Part shown: one piece after another, positions 59,810-64,000 of the stretch
Numbering within the stretch: the first letter of the stretch is position 1
Layout: each line of letters starts with the position of its first letter
Source of the DNA: Mycolicibacillus parakoreensis
GTDB taxonomy: Bacteria > Actinomycetota > Actinomycetes > Mycobacteriales > Mycobacteriaceae
Assembly (NCBI RefSeq): GCF_022370835.2
Contig: NZ_CP092365.1
Location: 1,178,001 to 1,242,000, forward strand
Length of the DNA: 64,000 bases
Direction of reading: 5' to 3'
The notes under the pieces: model-generated
Seen by the model: the letters and a program-made list of their open reading frames with translations, nothing else
Told to the model about the DNA's origin: nothing
Database searches by the model: none
Translations under genes and position numbers: made by a program

Positions 59810-59839
59810 GCGTGAAGTAATTCACGCTTTATGAAAGCG
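59810..59839 (+). other. Two overlapping hairpins, possible attenuator-like element
   Basis: GCGTGAA-GTAA-TTCACGC (59810-59827) and CGCTTT-ATG-AAAGCG (59825-59839) share CGC at 59825-59827, so the two stems cannot both form. The stop TAA of a 7-codon ORF (ATG 59797) lies in the first loop (59818-59820), and the ATG of a 63-codon ORF (59831) lies in the second loop. Function is speculation. Confidence 0.45.
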
Positions 59840-60220
59840 TTATTCGTAAACGACGAATATCAGCGGTCGGGATGGCGTGCGCGCTCCATCGATCGTGAAC
59901 AGCCTCTAATCATGGTGGGGCACAGCCGTTTTCTCCTCCTCGGCTACGGCGTGGTCGACGTTTTCGCCGAACTGGCCCGTTTTCGCGGCGAATTGCGGCC
60001 CTGGTGGCGGACCCGCGGGTGAGCGGTGTGCCGGCGGGGCGATGGCGCGGTCCGCCGGGGGCTTTCGGGTCGGGCCCGGGCAAACGGGTCGCCGCGCCGC
60101 GGTGACGGTAAACCCGCAGTACAACACCGGCGGGGCGGGTGCAGGGCGTGATGGCGCCCCGGGCGGATCGCAATCCTGCGGCCGGGGCGCGCGTGGCGGT
60201 GGGCCAGGTCACAAAATCAC

Positions 60221-60236
60221 GGTGAGTTGACTCACA
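60221..60236. promoter_or_regulatory. rpfE: CRP-like palindrome upstream of rpfE
   Basis: GGTGA-GTTGAC-TCACA matches the CRP consensus TGTGA-N6-TCACA except at the first base. Mycobacterial CRP (Rv3676 type) is known to regulate another rpf gene, rpfA. The site is 416 bases before the rpfE ATG, so a direct role depends on a long leader. Confidence 0.45.
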
Positions 60237-60441
60237 AAAAGGTTTCGGCGTGTCAACGAAGCCGCGCCAGATGAACCCCCGGCTGACCAGCAGAGATCGT
60301 CCGATGATCGATCCGTGATCACGTCGTTATCTGTTCGAGATATCCGTGTCGGCGGGATGACGAACGGCGTGCTGTTCTTCTACCGTCCCTCTCGTTCCGA
60401 TTTGGAGCAAATGAAAACTAAATCCACGGATCCGCGTGTGA

Positions 60442-60975
<534 letters not shown>

Positions 60976-60997
60976 CCTACCACCGACGAACCTCACG

Positions 60998-61034
60998 ACG
61001 GTGCCGGACCCCGCGAGGGTCCGGCACCGTTTTT
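60998..61034 (+). terminator. Intrinsic terminator after rpfE
   Basis: A perfect 14-bp stem (60998-61011 with 61017-61030), 5-base loop CGCGA, and TTTT at 61031-61034 after it. It starts 22 bases past the rpfE stop. This is the clearest Rho-independent terminator in the window. Confidence 0.92.
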
Positions 61035-61107
61035 CATCGCCGCGCGGGGCGCCCGATCGCGGCGGTGACGGCGACCGGCTCGGTGCCCTGGCGGTAACGT
61101 CGGCGCC

Positions 61108-62364
61108 ATGCCCGATTCGCAGCGTGAATTCGACCTGGTGCTCTACGGCGCGACCGGCTTCGTCGGCAGACTGACCGCGCAGTATCTGGCCCGCGCCGGT
61201 GGACAGGCACGCATCGGGTTGGCCGGGCGCAACGGCGAGCGGCTCCGTGCCGTTCGCGAGGAGCTGGGGGCGGCCGCCCGCTCGTGGGCGATCCTGCACG
61301 CCGACGCCTCGGCGCCGACCACCTTGACCGAGATGGCCGAGCGCGCTCAAGTGGTGGTCAGCACCGTCGGGCCCTACACCCGCTACGGTCTGCCGTTGGT
61401 GGCCGCCTGCGCGGAGGCCGGCACCGACTACGCCGACCTCACCGGGGAGGCGATGTTCGTCCGGAACAGCATCGACGGCTACCACAAACAGGCCGTCGAC
61501 ACCGGGGCGCGCATCGTGCACGCCTGCGGGTTCGATTCCATCCCCTCCGACCTCAGCGTGTACGCCCTGCACCGGCAGGTGGTGGCCGACGACACCGGGC
61601 AGATGCTCGACACCGACTTCGTGCTGCGCCGGTTTCGCGGCGGGCTCTCCGGGGGCACGATCGCCTCCGGGATGGAGATGATGCGCACCGCGTCCAGCGA
61701 CCCCGAGGCGCGCCGCGCGGTCGCCGACCCCTACACGTTCAGCGCCGACCGTGCCGCCGAGCCCCGGCTGGGCGCCCAGCCGGATTTCCCGTGGCGGCGC
61801 GGCGCCGAGATCGCCCCCGAACTCGCCGGCATCTGGACCGGGGGCTTTCTGATGGCCCCCTACAACACCCGGGTGGTACGCCGCAGCAACGAGCTGCTGG
61901 GCTGGGCCTACGGTCGGCGATTCCGCTACAGCGAGCAGATGAGCGTGGGCTCCTCGATGCTGGCGTCGGCCACCGCGGCGCTGGTCACCGTCGGCAACAA
62001 GGCGGCCGTGGAACTGGGCAGCCGTTACTTCCGGCTGCTGCCCCGCCGCTGGGTCGAGCGACTGGCCCCCCAGCCCGGCACCGGACCGAGCGAGACCCAG
62101 CGCGACCGGGGCTTCTACCAGGCGCAGACGTTCACCATCACCAGCACCGGCGCGCGTTACCGGGCCGGCATCGCCCAGCAAGGCGACCCCGGCTACAAGG
62201 CGACCGCGGTGCTGCTGGGCGAGAGCGGCCTGGCGTTGGCGCTGGACCGCGACCGCCTCTCCCCGCTCACCGGGGTGCTCACCCCCGCGGCGGCGATGGG
62301 CGACGCGTTGCTGGACCGCTTCCCGGCCGCCGAAGTCGTGCTCGAGGTCACCCGGTTGGGCTAA
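61108..62364 (+). CDS. Saccharopine dehydrogenase-like/trans-acting enoyl reductase family protein (Rv2449c-like)
   Basis: A 418-residue protein with an N-terminal Rossmann domain: FDLVLYGATGFVGRLTAQYL, then AGRNGERL and VVSTVGPYTRYGLPLVAACA. Mid-protein YADLTGEAMFVRNSID and HACGFDSIPSDLSVYALHRQ are conserved in the mycobacterial group that includes the trans-acting enoyl reductase of PDIM/PGL synthesis. Its substrate is unknown; lipid metabolism is likely by family. A TAACGT -10 box (61095-61100) lies 7 bases before ATG 61108, fitting a leaderless mRNA. Confidence 0.88.
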   Translation: MPDSQREFDLVLYGATGFVGRLTAQYLARAGGQARIGLAGRNGERLRAVREELGAAARSWAILHADASAPTTLTEMAERAQVVVSTVGPYTRYGLPLVAACAEAGTDYADLTGEAMFVRNSIDGYHKQAVDTGARIVHACGFDSIPSDLSVYALHRQVVADDTGQMLDTDFVLRRFRGGLSGGTIASGMEMMRTASSDPEARRAVADPYTFSADRAAEPRLGAQPDFPWRRGAEIAPELAGIWTGGFLMAPYNTRVVRRSNELLGWAYGRRFRYSEQMSVGSSMLASATAALVTVGNKAAVELGSRYFRLLPRRWVERLAPQPGTGPSETQRDRGFYQAQTFTITSTGARYRAGIAQQGDPGYKATAVLLGESGLALALDRDRLSPLTGVLTPAAAMGDALLDRFPAAEVVLEVTRLG

Positions 62365-62425
62365 TGTCGTCGGCAGGGCCGCGACGACGTGCCCGAGATT
62401 TCTCCCCGACGAAAGTAGGCGCAGC

Positions 62426-62998
62426 ATGGCCGCGTTGGACGACCTGTTCGCTCAGATACCCACCCAGGAGATCGCGGCCAAACTCGGCGCCGACGAGGGC
62501 GAGGTCGACACCGCCATCCAGACGCTGGTGCCGGTGCTGGTCGGTGGCCTGCAGCAGAACGCACAAGGCGACGACCACGCGTCGGCGATCGAGAACGCGG
62601 CGAGCAACCACGCCGCGCGCGGGCTGCTGGATGCCGGTGTCTCGGTCGAGCAGGTCGACGAGGCCGACGGCCAGAAGGCCATCGCGAAGATCTTCGGCGG
62701 CAACGGTGCCGGCGAGGTCGCCAGCGCGCTGGCCGGCGGTGACGCCGGCAACAGCGACCTGATGCAGAAATTGCTGCCGATCCTCGCACCGATCGTGCTG
62801 GCCTACATCGGCAAGCAGCTCGGCGGCAAGACCGAAGCCGCGCCGGAGCCCTCCGGCGGACTCGGCGAGGTGCTCGGCAGCATCCTCGGCGGCGGCAACA
62901 ACAATACGTTGGGCAGCATCTTGGACAGTGTGCTCGGCGACAACAAGGGCGGTGTGCTCGGCACCATCCTGGGCGGACTGCTCGGCGGCAAAAAATAA
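62426..62998 (+). CDS. DUF937 protein with Gly/Leu-rich C-terminal repeats
   Basis: A 190-residue protein of the DUF937 family. The helical N-terminal part (about 1-125, [35 protein letters not shown]) carries the typical pattern and an amphipathic region [19 protein letters not shown]. The C-terminus has repeating [24 protein letters not shown] and [13 protein letters not shown] units. The function of this family is unknown. A TAATGT -10 overlaps the stop codon of the preceding gene (62362-62367). The valS gene follows 55 bases later. Confidence 0.82.
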   Translation: MAALDDLFAQIPTQEIAAKLGADEGEVDTAIQTLVPVLVGGLQQNAQGDDHASAIENAASNHAARGLLDAGVSVEQVDEADGQKAIAKIFGGNGAGEVASALAGGDAGNSDLMQKLLPILAPIVLAYIGKQLGGKTEAAPEPSGGLGEVLGSILGGGNNNTLGSILDSVLGDNKGGVLGTILGGLLGGKK

Positions 62999-63040
62999 TC
63001 CGCCCCAGCCCGGGTGGCCGGCCGGGTTGAGCCGGCTTCC

Positions 63041-63046
63041 TAGAAT
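63041..63046 (+). promoter_or_regulatory. valS: -10 box of valS
   Basis: TAGAAT lies 7 bases before the valS GTG, which would make the mRNA leaderless. No clear -35 box is seen. Confidence 0.55.
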
Positions 63047-63053
63047 CGGTCGG

Positions 63054-64000
63054 GTGACCGTCAGCTCAGACACCCCCACCGCCGAGGACGCCGCCGCCCT
63101 GCCCAAATCGTGGGACCCGGGCGCGCTGGAGGACGCCATCTACCAGCGGTGGGTCGAGGCCGGGTACTTCACCGCCGACCCGGACAGCGCCAAACCCGGG
63201 TACTCCATCGTGCTGCCGCCGCCGAACGTGACCGGCAGCCTGCACATGGGCCACGCGCTGGACCACACGTTGATGGATGCGCTGACCCGGCGCAAACGCA
63301 TGCAGGGCTACGAGGTGCTGTGGTTGCCCGGGATGGACCACGCCGGGATCGCCACCCAGAGTGTGGTGGAACGCCAGCTCGCCGCCGACGGCACGAGCAA
63401 GGAGGAACTGGGCCGCGATGGCTTCATCGAGCAGGTGTGGTCGTGGAAAAACGAATCCGGTGGCGCCATCGGCGAACAGATGCGCCGACTCGGCGACGGT
63501 GTGGACTGGAGCCGGGAACGGTTCACCATGGACGAGGGCCTGTCGCGTGCGGTGCGCACCATCTTCAAACGCCTCTACGACGCCGGGCTGATCTACCGGG
63601 CCGAACGGTTGGTCAACTGGTCGCCGGTGCTGCAGACCGCGATCAGCGACCTGGAAGTCAAATACGACGACATCGACGGTGAGCTCGTCTCGTTTCGGTA
63701 CGGCTCGCTCGATGACGCTCAACCCCACATCGTCGTGGCCACCACCCGGATGGAGACCATGCTCGGCGACACCGCGATCGCGGTGCACCCCGATGACGAC
63801 CGGTATCGGACCCTGGTCGGCACCACGCTGCCGCACCCGTTTTCGGACCGTCAGATCCCGGTCGTGGCCGACGAACACGTCGACCCCGAATTCGGCACCG
63901 GGGCAGTCAAAGTCACTCCCGCGCACGATCCCAACGACTTCGAGATCGGGCTGCGTCATCAGCTGCCGATGCCGTCCATCCTCGACACCAAGGGTCGAAT
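63054..64000 (+). CDS. valS: Valyl-tRNA synthetase, N-terminal part, cut by the window end
   Basis: The open frame runs from GTG 63054 to the last base without a stop, about 315 codons of a protein normally near 880. It has [20 protein letters not shown], then [13 protein letters not shown], the class I HIGH motif in the form HMGH, and [13 protein letters not shown] and [18 protein letters not shown] of the editing domain start. The enzyme charges tRNA-Val and edits mischarged threonine. A leaderless start is supported by TAGAAT 7 bases upstream. In mycobacteria valS is often followed by folC. Confidence 0.95.
   Translation, partial: MTVSSDTPTAEDAAALPKSWDPGALEDAIYQRWVEAGYFTADPDSAKPGYSIVLPPPNVTGSLHMGHALDHTLMDALTRRKRMQGYEVLWLPGMDHAGIATQSVVERQLAADGTSKEELGRDGFIEQVWSWKNESGGAIGEQMRRLGDGVDWSRERFTMDEGLSRAVRTIFKRLYDAGLIYRAERLVNWSPVLQTAISDLEVKYDDIDGELVSFRYGSLDDAQPHIVVATTRMETMLGDTAIAVHPDDDRYRTLVGTTLPHPFSDRQIPVVADEHVDPEFGTGAVKVTPAHDPNDFEIGLRHQLPMPSILDTKGR

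Noticed and set aside
59831..60022. 63-codon open frame before rpfE as a real gene
   Set aside because: It has no ribosome-binding site, no recognisable domain and starts inside a hairpin loop. I kept it only as part of a speculative regulatory element.

Overview
The window looks like a core chromosomal segment of a mycobacterium (Mycobacteriaceae). GC content is very high, GTG starts are common, genes overlap by ATGA or GTGA, and mycolate and resuscitation genes are present (a CmrA-like mycolate reductase, an Rpf). From memory, gene order follows the M. tuberculosis H37Rv interval Rv2511 (orn) to Rv2448c (valS), read in inverted orientation, with several insertions and losses. I cannot name the species. 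I saw no insertion sequence, prophage, CRISPR array or rRNA. Three tRNA genes lie on the minus strand (His, Arg, Gly) and one on the plus strand (Pro).

Layout. 1-2.0 kb: a cut-off TetR regulator diverging from a CocE/NonD hydrolase, with a palindrome between them. 2.0-7.4 kb: tRNA-His, orn, a HerA-like ATPase, the mycolate reductase cmrA, an MFS transporter and a proline-rich membrane protein. 7.4-19.1 kb: a TetR regulator diverging from a ten-gene operon (scoA-scoB-accD1-accA1-fadE19-maoC-citE-bkdA-bkdB-bkdC). On family knowledge this operon encodes an almost complete route from branched-chain keto acids, chiefly leucine, to acetoacetate and acetyl-CoA. 19.1-23.1 kb: echA14, then an accessory module of a mycofactocin-type SDR, a TetR and a cytochrome P450 that share one operator sequence.

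23.1-31.0 kb: tRNA-Arg and a glycerolipid operon (WS/DGAT, PlsC fused to a HAD phosphatase, PlsB2), followed by a CopD-CtaG membrane fusion. 31.2-38.8 kb: an SSB-like protein, EttA, the large NAD-glutamate dehydrogenase and a hotdog thioesterase. 38.8-49.2 kb: alpha-glucosidase, truncated globin GlbO, an HNH nuclease, small membrane and DUF5130 proteins, a putative zincin, PepN, a CPWC thiol protein, RpiB, Nei1 and LipP. 49.2-54.7 kb: the proteostasis block tRNA-Gly, tRNA-Pro, tig, clpP1, clpP2, mmuM and clpX, with a ClgR-like site before clpP1. 54.7-64.0 kb: fdhD, korA-korB, mobA, a 0.9 kb structured AT-richer gap, rpfE with a strong terminator, an Rv2449c-like reductase, a DUF937 protein and the 5' part of valS.

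Many genes show a TANNNT -10 box 6-8 bases before the start codon, the signature of leaderless transcripts. I used this to choose several starts. The most interesting items are the P450/mycofactocin module with paired operators, the self-contained leucine catabolic operon with twin operators, a long inverted repeat in the pepN/Rv2466c-type gap, overlapping hairpins before rpfE, a histone-like tail on PlsC, and the HExxH protein beside pepN.
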